Shown here in pieces: positions 12,440-22,895 of a DNA stretch of 64,000 nucleotides. The notes beneath the pieces are model-generated. The model was not told where the DNA came from. It ran no database searches and saw only the letters and a program-made list of their open reading frames with translations. A program made the position numbers and the translations under genes. This stretch comes from Morinoia aosen (Eukaryota; Arthropoda; Malacostraca; Amphipoda; Talitridae): the NCBI GenBank assembly GCA_030386875.1, contig CM059579.1:14604484-14668483 (forward strand), read 5' to 3'. Position 1 is the first letter of the stretch. Each line of letters begins with the position of its first letter.

Positions 12440-12685
12440 TTCTCAAGAGGAAACAGCTACTGTATCTGTAGGAATTAGTTAAGTACCTACTATTTTCTTC
12501 TTGAACTTTTATCTTGTTTCATTGACTTCCTAAGTTGCTGTTTGTATATGCACGAGATCATGTGTGGGAACGCACCTTGTGCATAGATTCTCATTTCCTT
12601 AACTCCGTATTAAATGGTGCTCTCCTATTTTTGTTTGGGACACTTCTGCTGTGGTTAGTAAGATTTAAACTTAGACCTCTAATGT
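12440..12685 (+). mobile_element. Family-A retroposon copy with internal deletion
   Basis: The 5' end (TCTCAAGAGGAAACAGCTAC, TGTATCTGTAGGAATTAGT) is joined directly to AGTACCTACTATTTTCTTCT, skipping about 140 bp of the family sequence. The rest runs to GTGGTTAGTAAGATTTAAAC. The long-variant segment (GCACGAGATCATGTGTGGG) is present. Confidence 0.8.
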
Positions 12686-13075
12686 GTAGGCTGATGGTGG
12701 AGGTAATGTGGGCTGATGGTGGTGATGTGGGCTGATGGTGGAGGGGATGTGGGCTGATGGTGGAGGTAATGTGGGCTGATGGTGAAGGTGATGTGGGCTG
12801 ATGATGGAGGTAATGTGGGCTGACGGTGGAGGTGATGTGGGCTGACGGTGGAGGTGATGTGGGCTGATGGTGAAGGTGATGTGGGCTGATGGTGAAGGTG
12901 ATGTGGGCTGACGGTGGAGGTGATGTGGGCTGACGGTGGAGGTAATGTGGGCTGATGGTGGAGGTGATGTGGGCTGATGGTGGAGGTGATGTGGGCTGAT
13001 GGTGGAGGTGATGTGGGCTGACGGTGGAGGTGATGTGGGCTGACGGTGGAGGTGGTGAGACCTTGAGGGCTGATG
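12686..13075. repeat. 22-bp minisatellite (GTGGGCTGATGGTGGAGGTGAT)
   Basis: About 17-18 tandem copies of a 22-bp purine-rich unit with changes at a few sites (TGATGG/TGACGG, GGAGG/GAAGG). Three units make 66 bp, so the complementary strand reads a 22-residue Pro/His/Ser/Thr-rich period. This gives spurious ORFs of 140 and 185 aa. Confidence 0.96.
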
Positions 13076-13545
13076 GTGAAGTGAGCTGGCCATGTTATAG
13101 TATCTGAACCAGCTGGCCGGTGATGAGCACTTAATTTATCGTGTAAGAGTACACCATGCTCTTGATCAGGACAACTAAAAGGCCAATATGAACGTACTGA
13201 GTTGGATACTCGCGAACGATGGGAAACATTTATCATCTTGAAGAACTATCAAACGTTTTTATGTCACTTCACAATACCAGATTTTTAGTGCCCATTCTGT
13301 TTTCAGATATAATTTGTATTGAAATTTACCCGCAAGTCTCATTTTGATGAAATAATTTTTTAACCATCGTGAAAACAATAAGGGTGAGTGGTAAATTCTT
13401 TTCGGTGATTTCTTATACGTTTAAAGGGTCTCACGTTGATTACCACATTTTATTTTACAAAGAACTGTGTGAATGGAATTTGGTTTCTGACTGTGTGGAT
13501 GCAATTTACTCTCTTGTTTACTGTGTTACGGAAAAAAAAATATAT
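13076..13545 (+). other. Intron upstream of the Mxd microexon
   Basis: AT-rich intronic DNA between the 22-bp array and the microexon acceptor. I see no other exon. Confidence 0.6.
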
Positions 13546-13568
13546 TAATGCAATTTCTTATTTTTCAG
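13546..13568 (+). promoter_or_regulatory. 3' splice site of the Mxd microexon
   Basis: An uninterrupted pyrimidine-rich run ends in CAG directly before the conserved coding segment. A TATTAAT-type branch-point candidate lies just upstream. The strength of this acceptor fits constitutive use despite the tiny exon. Confidence 0.8.
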
Positions 13569-13598
13569 GAGCACACACAACGAGTTGGAAAAAAATCG
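13569..13598 (+). CDS. Mxd: Microexon encoding the MAD/MXD/MXI1 bHLH basic region
   Basis: The exon is 30 nt long, preceded by TTTCTTATTTTTCAG (with a branch-point-like TATTAAT about 20 nt upstream) and followed by GTGAGT. With the first base completing the previous codon and the last two bases opening the next, it reads STHNELEKNR. In MAD, MXD and MXI1 proteins this stretch is the basic region that contacts CACGTG E-boxes as a heterodimer with MAX. His3 and Glu7 are at the class-B E-box contact positions; the Arg expected at position 11 would come from the next exon. Both flanking introns are phase 2, so the neighbouring codons are CG|N or AG|G Arg. From memory, vertebrate MXD genes also have a very short exon here. 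These nuclear repressors recruit SIN3 through an N-terminal domain, not seen in this window. MNT proteins differ at the first residues, so MXD/MXI1 is the better match. The flanking exons are not in view. Confidence 0.87.
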
Positions 13599-13607
13599 GT
13601 GAGTACC
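13599..13607 (+). promoter_or_regulatory. 5' splice site of the Mxd microexon
   Basis: TCG|GTGAGTACC is a strong U1-type donor. It follows exactly two bases of the split Arg codon that the MXD family has at this point (EKN-R). Confidence 0.8.
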
Positions 13608-14765
13608 AATAAAAGTACAAAAGAAGTATCTTCTGTTGATTAGGTTAGCTAATCTGTCGTGGTGTTTGAGCTGATTATAAGCAATAATTGCTGCTATTTC
13701 TAGTACTAGTGCGTTCTTCAAGACTGCATTTATGAACGCGTGTTATGAGGACAAGTGTTCTGGATCCATATGTCATATGTCCTAGTACGACTTCGTTTGC
13801 GTCTGTTTGCGGTACGTCTTCGTGGTAGAAAGATGGTCGCTTTCCGCAACTTACAACAATTTTTGTAACGCTGACGGAACGAAAACAAAGTCTGCGACGG
13901 GTAATCGTGTACGCTACGAGGGTCCGAATTTAGGCTCAAGGCACGAGTTTACCGCATTTCACCTCAATGGGACGGCAAGCTGCGTGATTTCTCTCGTTAA
14001 GAGGAAACTTGTACGATGCTGTCTTCTTCGATCGCGATTTCCTCAGAACTTTGTCCATGTTTCATTTTCATCGCACGCATCTTCATTTATTTCTGCTTCG
14101 TTTTTCAATTTATTTTTCTCACTATATACACCATTTTGAATTTGATTACTTCCTTGTTCTATTTTCTACTCTCCATGTCCTGTTCTTCTACATGGTCGAC
14201 CACCTTTGCAAGATAGCTAAGCTGCTAAGCTTCTTTGGAAATTATTTGTCGACATACGCGGTGAACCGGTCGCGATCGTTATGTATTGTGCACTTATGTA
14301 TTTTCTATAGTTAGAGAACAACTGACGCTTTCTGATACAATTGCATGTTGGCGCGTATCTCACGTTGTTTACCTGTCATGTTGATTCTCGTCAGTGATAA
14401 TTGTTGGCATGCGGCGTTACGTGCTTGATCGTGGTGTGGTTCAATGCTGTTTATGGTGCGCATGACTTATTTTCTCCCAACCGGCAGGAGAGTTGTCGAA
14501 CGAGAATTCATGTACCGCAAAGCAAGAGCCCTGTAAATAGTGGTTGCTCTTGATGTCGTCCTCTGGAAAGTCCAGTTTTGCAGGCGTGAGGCGATCTGCT
14601 CTGATGCTTGCTCCTCTGTTGGCGCGGTACGAGCTCTGAGTTTTTTACCGATCACCCTAGCTGACGTGCTCTGTGACTTCAGGACTCAGCGGACTCCTGA
14701 CTTCTGACTCGTTCGATCTACTCGACTGTCGAGTTTATGGATCTGAGAACAGGATCCCAATCCAC
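13608..14765 (+). other. Intron downstream of the Mxd microexon
   Basis: No helix-loop-helix exon was seen. ORFs of 66-110 aa on the + strand are rich in F, L, S and I, as expected from T-rich DNA. Confidence 0.55.
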
Positions 14766-15885
14766 ACTTGAACTTGAACTTGAACTTGAGGGCCGACAGT
14801 GTCGGGGCCTTTGTAACGGCCTACAATTCCCTCCACAATTTTCACACAAAGAGTTCAGCGCCTGGTACCAGACTTGTCCACTAAACTACTCAGGATCTAC
14901 GATCCTTGTCACAAGCCTCCATTGGAAGGCATCACCGGGACAACCAGCGTGTCAAAACACCATCCCCCGGCACATTGTGTCATTACAGCCCATTCTACCA
15001 GACTGGCTCATTCCAGTCACTGTCTCTTACTCCAGGCACGCACAAGAAACACTTTCATAGCCTCAGTGATACTCGCATTACACTCCTGATCCAATCCAGC
15101 AAGACAGCTCATACCGCAATCATCTTCAGCACATCTGGCATTCCACTCATTCTCTCCATACTGCTCAGACACCACATTCATAAAACTCTCTCTCTCTTGC
15201 TCATACTTACTACATTTCAGCACAAAATGCTCAATTGTTTCCTCTACTCCACTATTACACTGCTGACATAATCTGTCATTATTCTCATTCCATCTCCATG
15301 TACGTCTGTTCACACTCAATGACTTACATCTCACAGCAAACAAGAGTTGACTTCCAAAACTACCATCATAGAACAGCTCAAACTTAGGTGCTTTCTTTTT
15401 CATATACCAGTTAAGTGTAGGCTTCCGCATCATGCTAAGCTTCCACTTATTCAATCCATACTCTTTTGTTTGTCTCTCAATCTCTTTTTTCCACCTCTTG
15501 CAGTCCCACTCAGGCCCTACACCTCCAACATTTATTAAACTCCAGTCATCCACAGGTCTCCCAATTCTAACATGAATAATCTTTTGCATACTGAGTTTCC
15601 TTGCATGCCCCCAACATACTTTCTCCCAATAGCTTACACTCAGATTCCATTCAAAGATTCGCCTTACCCACCTGCTATTCTGCATTCTTTCAATTCTCAC
15701 CTTATAATTCAGCACAGCTTTCATCATTCTTTCTGAAAATAGGCTCCACCCTAGGTCACCTCTAATGGCTTCTATAGCTGTCCATTTCGGAGCACCCAAT
15801 GCTACACGTCCTACCTTATTTTGTATCACATCCAGCTTTTCAAGATCACTTCCATTCCAAGCAAGAGCACTCATACTCATACTCG
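14766..15885 (-). mobile_element. 5'-truncated non-LTR (LINE) retrotransposon
   Basis: The element is read on the minus strand. Its 3' end is a tail of about four TTCAAG repeats (14766-14790), preceded by a GC-rich hairpin-like GACACTGTC region. A 3' UTR of about 230 bp then leads back to the ORF at 15017-15880. The 5' end stops abruptly near 15885, which is the usual truncation pattern for target-primed reverse transcription. I could not find a convincing target duplication. Confidence 0.85.
15017..15880 (-). pseudogene. C-terminal part of a LINE ORF2 (reverse transcriptase tail)
   Basis: This is a 287-codon open frame without frameshift, much shorter than the usual ORF2 of about 900-1200 residues. 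It lacks the endonuclease and the catalytic RT core. Residues 11-66 (KLDVIQNKVGRVALGA, then AIRGDLGWS) resemble the region after the RT thumb in jockey/CR1-like elements. Residues 205-223 form a CX2CX9HX4C zinc-knuckle-like motif (CQQC, then EHFVLKC), common near the C-terminus of these proteins. The first Met is only the first in the surviving frame; the open frame runs a few codons further upstream. The uninterrupted frame suggests a fairly young insertion. The exact clade is uncertain. Confidence 0.85.
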
Positions 15886-16328
15886 AAGATAGATCGAATC
15901 ATCTTCAGAGAGTGCGGGATAATGATGTTTATCGCCTCATTTTCCTAATATATGAGTGTGTTTAGTAGAATTGATGGTGTAGTTGATGTCCGAAAGATTA
16001 CTCGGTTATCAATCAGGCTTGACATTTTCAGCGAGAAATTGGCTTTCACATTCAAGTTACTAATATTCAAACGAAAAAGTGAATCCAAAATTGTTATTTT
16101 ATAAATTACTCTAGATCATGAAAACACAGTGTGAAACCAATGTCAGTTCTAAGTTTTTGGCCTGAACGTAGGAGTAGCTAATTTCTTTGGCTAATGAGTG
16201 AAGGCCTTGGGCGACGGGTGCTCGCCAAGTTGTTGAGTAGAGATGGTGACTTGTTCCAGTGATGAAATGCGGCCTTTCGATCTGTTTCTCTCTATAAACG
16301 CGAAGTGAGAACGATTATAGTTTTTCCA
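15886..16328. other. Intron-like sequence, no gene recognised
   Basis: AT-rich DNA between the LINE fragment and the 32-bp array. Nothing identified. Confidence 0.5.
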
Positions 16329-16435
16329 TCAATGAGGAATGATCTCATCAGTGGAGAATGAGGGTAACTAGCCATGGTATCAATGTGGAATGAAGGTAAC
16401 TAGCCATTTTATCAATGGAGAATGAGGGTAACTAG

Positions 16436-18366
16436 CAGGGTTGGCACATAAAAAACCCACCCAAAAAAGCCCAAAAAAACCCACACTAAAAAACCCACTA
16501 AATAGTGTTTTTTTTTGGGTTTTTTGGGTTTTATTACTGTTATGTAAATTTTATTTGTTTTCAAGCTTATAGAATCAAAATGAGCTAAATATTTATCTTG
16601 TCAAAATAAGTATCTAAGGCATGTGCATGACTATGACACGAAAACATTGAAAAACAAAACACCAACCCTATACAGATCAAATTAGAAAAACCTTAATCAC
16701 AAAAAAACTCCAGGGACTAATATATTTTTATGAATTCCATTTCCAAAGTAAAAAAACAAAAATTTAGAAACAAATGCAGTTTGACTACTTAATATAGAGA
16801 CTTCTGAATTTTTCCTGTTTTCTAGACTAGACTGCTACTACAATACTACTGTGTTTCTCTTTCTACATCCACTGCCATTTCATCGTTGTCATCCACATCA
16901 TGATCATTTGTGAGGTGGCGATATACTGAGACGATTTCTGTGCGCGTTCTGATACTAATCTATTTCTCAATTTATTCCACACAATTCCAAATGTTGAGAA
17001 ATTTCTCTCAATGGATCCTGGACTTGCGGGGCAAGAATGAAGATTGCCTATAAACTTGCAGAAACCCTCTGCCAGTGTTTTTTCATGAATGTGCATTTTC
17101 TGCTGTTTCATGTCTTGAATATCCCACCATCAACAAGGAGCCATTGTCTTAGTGATATTCTCATTGAACATGTGTTTTGGGAAGATGTTGGAGTCCTTCA
17201 ATTTATAGGAGTAAAGCGCACCGATGAACTCCGGATTGTACTCAGCCAACCACTCTTCAATATCAGTCTCCTGTGAGAGCTTTGCCTTAAATGTTGTAAA
17301 ATGAAACATCAATATCGAGTTCATTATCTTGTTGATCAGTCTAATGTGAAACTAGGCTAAGTGAATTAGGTTAAACATTATTGTACACCCTAGAATAATG
17401 TAATGGTAGGATGCCCTAGAACTAGAAGTCGCTGAACTTATTCGGGCCCACAGGTAGCTATACTCAAATTTGACCATTGTATTAGACTTAAGAAAAATTC
17501 TACCTCTGTATCACCTGTGGTAAATAAATTGTTTAAATTGAAATAAGTCTAACAATTATAGTCAGATGGGGCAAGACAACCGCAGCCATCATGGGGTGAG
17601 AAAGTAAAGAAACTACTGAAACATTCAAGCTGCACTGGAACAAATTTGACGATGGAATCTGTTAGAGCATTTACTTCCAATCATTTTAGTGTTTGTTGCT
17701 ATTCTGTACTGCGAAAATTGAATTTTTTTTGGCAAATTTAAAAAAAAAATTTGGCATTTTACTACATGTTGTAACATGTAACAGTGTGGTTGACTGACTT
17801 GACTTGCGCAGCTAAGCACTCCAGCTCCCACAATACACATGTTAAGTTGTTAACAGCATGACTGTTAAGTGATGTGCAGCTGTCTTGCTTCAAGTTGCTT
17901 GTGGTGGTTACTTATGATCTGCATGGTGCTTCCCTCTCACATGACTTGCGCCTGTCTGCTGCTAAAACAACTTACTATGGATTGACGAGCATAGCAATTC
18001 TCTTTGGACATCTTATATCTTTACAGACTGCAGAGCTATGTCTCTATGCATATGGTAAATGGTAATTGTGATGGACAAACTTAATTCATATATTGTTCAT
18101 ATAATGTAATAATTCATATAATAATGTAATATAATGTTGGAAATAAAGTAATCAAATAACAATATTTACTCAATAAGTGTATGTATATAAATCTAAAATA
18201 GGGGCAACAGGAGTTGTGTGAATAACTCTTTTACAAAAACAGGTATTACAAAAAAAACCAATAAAGCCCCCAAAAAAAACAATAAAACCCATAAAACCCA
18301 ATTTAACCCAAAAAAACCCAGGTGGGTTGTTTTTTTTTAAAAAACCCTGGGTTTTTTCCATCCCTG
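16436..18366 (-). mobile_element. hAT-1 DNA transposon (1,931 bp), degenerate
   Basis: The left end reads CAGGGTTGGCA and the right end, on the opposite strand, CAGGGATGGAA, typical short hAT inverted repeats. GTAACTAG is duplicated exactly at 16428-16435 and 18367-18374, an 8-bp target duplication as expected for hAT. Both subterminal regions are filled with AAAACCC/GGGTTTT runs. Only the C-terminal transposase region is recognisable, so this is a decayed or internally deleted copy. Confidence 0.93.
16863..17324 (-). pseudogene. hAT-1 transposase, C-terminal fragment with internal stop
   Basis: On the minus strand one frame runs from 17324 to 16863, interrupted by a single TGA at 17130-17132. 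The part before the stop ends with FPKHMFNENITKTMAPC; the part after it begins WWDIQDM. Further on, SIERNFSTFG and KLRNRL match the hAT C-terminal dimerisation domain, which bundles transposase subunits and completes the catalytic fold. The N-terminal zinc finger and the catalytic aspartates are not visible upstream. This piece cannot encode an active enzyme. Confidence 0.88.
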
Positions 18367-18475
18367 GTAACTAGCCATTTTATCAATGGAGAATGAGGGT
18401 AACTAGCCATTTTATCAATGGAGAATGAGGGTAACTAGCCATTTTATCAATGGAGAATTAAGGTAACTAATTTTC

Positions 18476-19159
18476 CTGTTATTTGAAAGTGAACGAAACT
18501 TTTTTTCCCAAGAAGTCCTCTATGGCTCAAATTTACGAGTGGGGAAAAGGGACAACTGAATGCTCTAGGAAAGAGAGGGAGACTGCGAATGTACTCATTA
18601 ATGAGGAGTGGGGGCGGCTAGGTCTTGTCAAAACTCCCCTCTCATCGAGCGCTTTGTTGGCGTATGAAGCCCCGGCAATAGCGTGTGCCAATATGCTGAA
18701 ATGCAACGTTCCTACCACCTACGCGAGCGCGTTCGTTCGATATGGTCGTTTACGGTGCCACTCATATCGACTGTCGGGTTTAGGAGGTATTCGATTTTTT
18801 CCTTTCATCAGGTGGAAAACTGAGGCATTTTTGCTCGCGCCGTTCACTGTTCAGTACACTCCTCATGTTTGAGTTCTCACTATGGGATTCCTGCTATTAG
18901 GACGGCGATACTGGACCAGTGCTACTTCATCTTTACGCAGCATTTTATAAACTTGGAATCTCAAAATGAATTGACTTTCTTTTGCGCTCTGTTCCTGAAG
19001 GGAAGGGGTACAAGATAGACAACAAGTTTAGGTTAGTTAGGGTTGTTCATCTTGTGCTTTGAGTACTGGTGCCCCTAGGGGAATACTGTCACACTTAGGC
19101 TTCAGTAAAGGCTCCTCTGCTATAGATAAGGGTTGCGGACTATATTTCGAGCTCATTAT
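18476..19159. other. Intron-like sequence, no gene recognised
   Basis: A 129-aa ORF at 18483-18872 (+) has no recognisable motif and no clear splice context. I treat it as chance. Confidence 0.45.
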
Positions 19160-19362
19160 GTCTTATCCAGTTCTATGCCTTATTTTTTATCACTTCTTCT
19201 ATTTTCTCTTCCTTTATTTTCTGAACTTGTTTCTATGCACAGGGCACGCTTTATGCTTTGACTCCTCGTTTCCTACGGTTCACACCAAATGTATTCTTTC
19301 TTCTCCTTGCTCTCTTGAGATCACATATGTTGTGGTGATGGACTCTTAAGCTAACTAGTATA
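19160..19362 (+). mobile_element. Decayed family-A retroposon, 3' half
   Basis: TTTCTATGCACAGGGCACGC, TTCACACCAAATGTATTCTT, TGCTCTCTTGAGATCACATA and TTGTGGTGATGGACTCTTAA follow the family order with many changes. A possible remnant of the 5' part lies at 19065-19110. Confidence 0.5.
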
Positions 19363-20573
19363 ACAAGTACAAGCTTTATAGCTTCAAAAGCTTTGCTCTT
19401 TGTTCTTTTGATGGTAAAACGGTAGCGGAAGCTGATATAGTTGTGCGGTGTACTGTATTTTGATGTTACAGTAAACTTTACTCTCGTCATTTTACTGTTG
19501 GATTTGGAGGTCAGTTGTTGGAAGCTCGTTCAAAGGGAGGCGCTTTTGCAATTCAATACATTTATAATAGAAAACATGAGATTCCTGAATTCGTCAATGC
19601 TGGAAGTTCTCTCCAATTCAGGCACAGCTGTATCATCACAAAAAAGCGTGCCTCTCTTTGGGAAGACGTGGTCCCATTGAAAGAGCTCCGTATTGATTCT
19701 CCAAGGCTTGCATCTAATAATTAAAAATTTCAATGGGTGCTGGTTGAGTGCACGTTTCACTGATGTAACAGGAACCGAACGAAACAACTGAATGATAGAA
19801 GAGCTAGTTGTCTGGTGTGCTCGCTGCCACTAGAAGTAGGATCGTTCTTATTAGAGATCGCAAGCTTTGGGAATTGAGAGTTGAATTAGAATTGCATTTT
19901 GTTTACTCTCTGTCGGGTACGGTCATGCCTTTCTGCGGGTTGTTTTTCTCAATTTAGGTTTTTACTCGGTACTGCAAACGAATGTATTGAATATGGCATC
20001 GGTCTGTGTACATACAGTCGGACTGAAGCTCGATACTCTATTTCAAAGAAAGTGCCTAAGCATTTCGAAACAGATCCGCTATTTATTATAGTTAGTCAAT
20101 CGCGGCGATATGAAATAAATCTACTTCTTCAAGTAGTAGCTCCTAGTTCGGCTAATTTGTAATCTGCCGAGAAGTATAGGCAAGATTTATACAGTGTGTA
20201 ATTGCGTGGTTAGTGAATTATTCGAAAAATGTTAGTTTATATTCTTCTATGTTGATGAGTAGCGTTACTTAATATTGAGCGCTAACTCGAGCATGATCAT
20301 TGCCTCTATACGAGTCATTGGCATCATTCTATCAAATGGAGCGTATGGCATTTACACCATGATGGTGTTTCAAGTTAAGGGAAGCATTTTGGGAGCTTTT
20401 TGGTCATCTGCAGTCCAAAAGTCGATTCTCCCGATTTTTTTTTTTATTGCTTTAAATGAGTTTGAGATATGTCCCCGAATGTCTGTAAAAATATCAGGAA
20501 CGTATCCCAGAGCTAACGTCCCCCCCGGGGGGGAGGGCATGCCCCTTACGGACCTATTTTTTCATTTTTGAAC
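19363..20573. other. Intron-like sequence, no gene recognised
   Basis: Contains a perfect odd palindrome ACACCATGATGGTGT (20354-20368) and a C7G7 palindromic run just before the foldback region. No gene was seen. Confidence 0.45.
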
Positions 20574-20785
20574 CTAGATCAATGAAATTTGGTATACTGA
20601 TAGGAAATGCAATTTAGAATCATTTATCATCAATGACAAAATGCGATTTTCTTGAAAAGAAAATGGGAAATCATAGAAAACGACATTTTGGGAGGGGTTT
20701 TCTAAATGCCTCTCCTCCTACAGTTTTTGAGCTACAGTAATGATTTTGGTATCATTGAATGCAAAATAACGTGATAAAAAAAAAA
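20574..20785 (+). repeat. Module A of a direct/inverted repeat block, copy 1
   Basis: About 210 bp from CAATGAAATTTGGTATACTG to GATTTTGGTATCATTGAATG. It is nearly identical to 20902-21105, an offset of about 328 bp. Confidence 0.93.
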
Positions 20786-20901
20786 AAAAAAAAAATTCTC
20801 AAATTCTCAATTTTATTTCATTTTATTTTTTTTATATATTTCATCATTCATATTCCTCAAAGTAAGCAATCCCAATCCGAATATTTCTCTTATTATTGAA
20901 T

Positions 20902-21105
20902 TTAGAGCAATGGAATTTGGTATACTGATAGGAAATGCAATTTAGAATCATTTATCATTTATGACAAAATGCGATTTTCTTGAAAAGAAAATGGGAAATC
21001 ATAGAAAACGACATTTTGGGGGGGGGGTTTTCTAAATGCCTCTCCTCCTACAGTTTTTGAGCTACAGTAATGATTTTGGTATCATTGGATGCAGAATAAC
21101 GTGGA
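20902..21105 (+). repeat. Module A, copy 2
   Basis: A direct repeat of 20574-20785 with only a few differences, including the length of a G run (G8 here against GGGAGGGG). The high identity implies recent duplication or conversion. Confidence 0.93.
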
Positions 21106-21338
21106 AATTCCAAACACTTGAATGCTTTTCCTCAAATTTCCAATATAAAAATTTAAAAAATTAAAATAAACAAAAATCAAAATATTCTCAAGAAAATTCA
21201 AATTTATGACGTCATAACTTTAAAACAAGAATGAATTTTGTAAAACTTCTCAATACATTTTAAAGCCCTTGTTTTTCTGCATCCAATGATACCAAAATCA
21301 TCACTGTAGCTCAAAAACTGTAGGAGGAGAAGCATTTT
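21036..21338. repeat. Inverted repeat formed by the end of module A
   Basis: The last 60 or so bases of module A (CTCCTCCTACAGTTTTTGAG, then GGTATCATTGGATGCAGAA) recur in reverse orientation at about 21274-21338. They can form a long stem with a loop of about 175 nt. Confidence 0.88.
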
Positions 21339-21390
21339 TTTTCTTAAAAATAGGTCTTCTAACAAAACTAAGTTTTCAAGACGTTTGTCA

Positions 21391-21681
21391 TTATTACTCC
21401 GAAGTTTACAAAGCTAGAGCAATGCGGTTTGTTGCATTTGAAAGTGAAATGATTGCTCTATCTAATTTACTAGAAGATTTTCAAAGTTTTTTCTGTAAAG
21501 CTTTCCGTAGACTTTTTACCCTAAAAGTATAATTTTTGATCTGACCTTTACAAAAAAATTCATATAAATTCTGAATGAAATATATCAAAAAATGCCCTAG
21601 TAAATTAGATAGAGCATAAGTTTGACTTTCAAATGCAACAAACCGCATTGCTCTAGCTTTGTAAATTTCGAAGTAATAATG
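21391..21681. repeat. Inverted repeat B, stem of about 85 bp
   Basis: 21391-21473 (TTATTACTCCGAAGTTTACA, then AGCAATGCGGTTTGTTGCAT) is inverted at 21597-21681. The loop is about 120 bp. It may be part of the same composite or foldback element as module A. Confidence 0.9.
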
Positions 21682-22130
21682 AAAAATATATGTATATATA
21701 ATTTTTTTTTTTTTTTAATAATTAATTTTCTATGCCCCGGGGAAAAATTTTTCTTAAACAAAAGTTGTTACAAATGTGGAGATCTAGTAGTCTGCAAATT
21801 TTCATAGACGGAAGTCCAATAGAAAAAAAGTTTCAGTTTTTTGGAAATGGCACGTGGCCTTCCCTCGAGTTAGCAGTGCCTTGCATGTCAAATGTGTTGG
21901 TTCTGTGAGAAGTAACGTGAATTATTTTCTGGTTAAATTGTTCGTTTGTAGGCAAATTGATGGCACCCCTCACGTAGATAAGACCAAAGCCTGGAGTGAG
22001 CTATCCAAACATTCGGGTGAAGTGAAGTGTGGGCAGGGGTGTGGTCGTCGGGAAAGCGAGGGGGCGACCTCCACTCCTTTAGGTCGCGGGGGTGCAACTG
22101 AGTGTAGGGCTTGTAGCCTGTTGTAGGGGT
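21682..22130. other. Non-genic stretch before hAT-2
   Basis: AT-rich, then GC-rich near 22020-22130. A 90-aa ORF here has no recognisable motif. Confidence 0.45.
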
Positions 22131-22895
22131 CCTGAGGGCAGGGCTTCCACGAGTGCGGAAGTTCCTACCCTAAAACTTTGTTCAAGATTACCCTAAAAAT
22201 GCATAAACTACCCTAAAATGTTAAATAAGCCCATTGCTGGTATTACCTCAAACTATTCAATGTTTCCATGTATATATGTGTAAAAATGAAACGACATCAG
22301 GGTCATGCGGATATAAGAAAATGAAATTCTCTGACTTTAGGTAGCCATATGTGTCACGATACGTGCAACATTTTATATTGCTTTCGCTATAGATCATCTT
22401 CTTTGTATAGGTACCTAGTTGCAAACTTTGTTCAATGAGCGTAAAGTTTGAGGCCAGGCGATCTATTCCTGACTATCAGAGAGAAGCAAAGACATAGTAA
22501 GAGGAAATGAACGACAAAGTAATATTCGAAACATTTATTTATGGAACACAACACAAACACAGTTTCAAAATTTTTGCTCAGAAAGATTAGGAGTAATTTA
22601 GTTGTGAAATAAGTTCACAAAAACACTAATTCTCGGTGCAATTGCAAAGAACGGGGCAAAGAATCTAATGCACTGAATGACGAATTTCGACTTCACCAAA
22701 ATTTTCGCGATCAGTATACTTAATTGGCTCGAATTTAACTGCGCATAGAGATAATTTACGTTGAGTTAGACGAAGCAGATGTTGCTCAAGGCTTAAGGTT
22801 AGCCCAATTAAATTACAAATACGAAACTCCTTACAATTAAGAATCTCGGCCTATGGCCAGATTATTTTTCGACAGAAGCCACCATGCCAAGAAAG

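Larger units (their letters stand above)
16329..18475. repeat. 32-bp minisatellite split by a hAT transposon
   Basis: Units of about 32 bp containing GGTAACTAGCCATTTTATCA and ATGGAGAATGAG occur on both sides of hAT-1: about three to the left (16329-16435) and three to the right (18367-18475). The right-hand units are nearly identical; the left-hand ones are more diverged. Confidence 0.93.

Noticed and set aside
12679-13236. A 185-aa Pro/His/Ser-rich minus-strand ORF.
   Set aside because: It is the translation of a 22-bp minisatellite open in all frames; no conserved flank or splice context.
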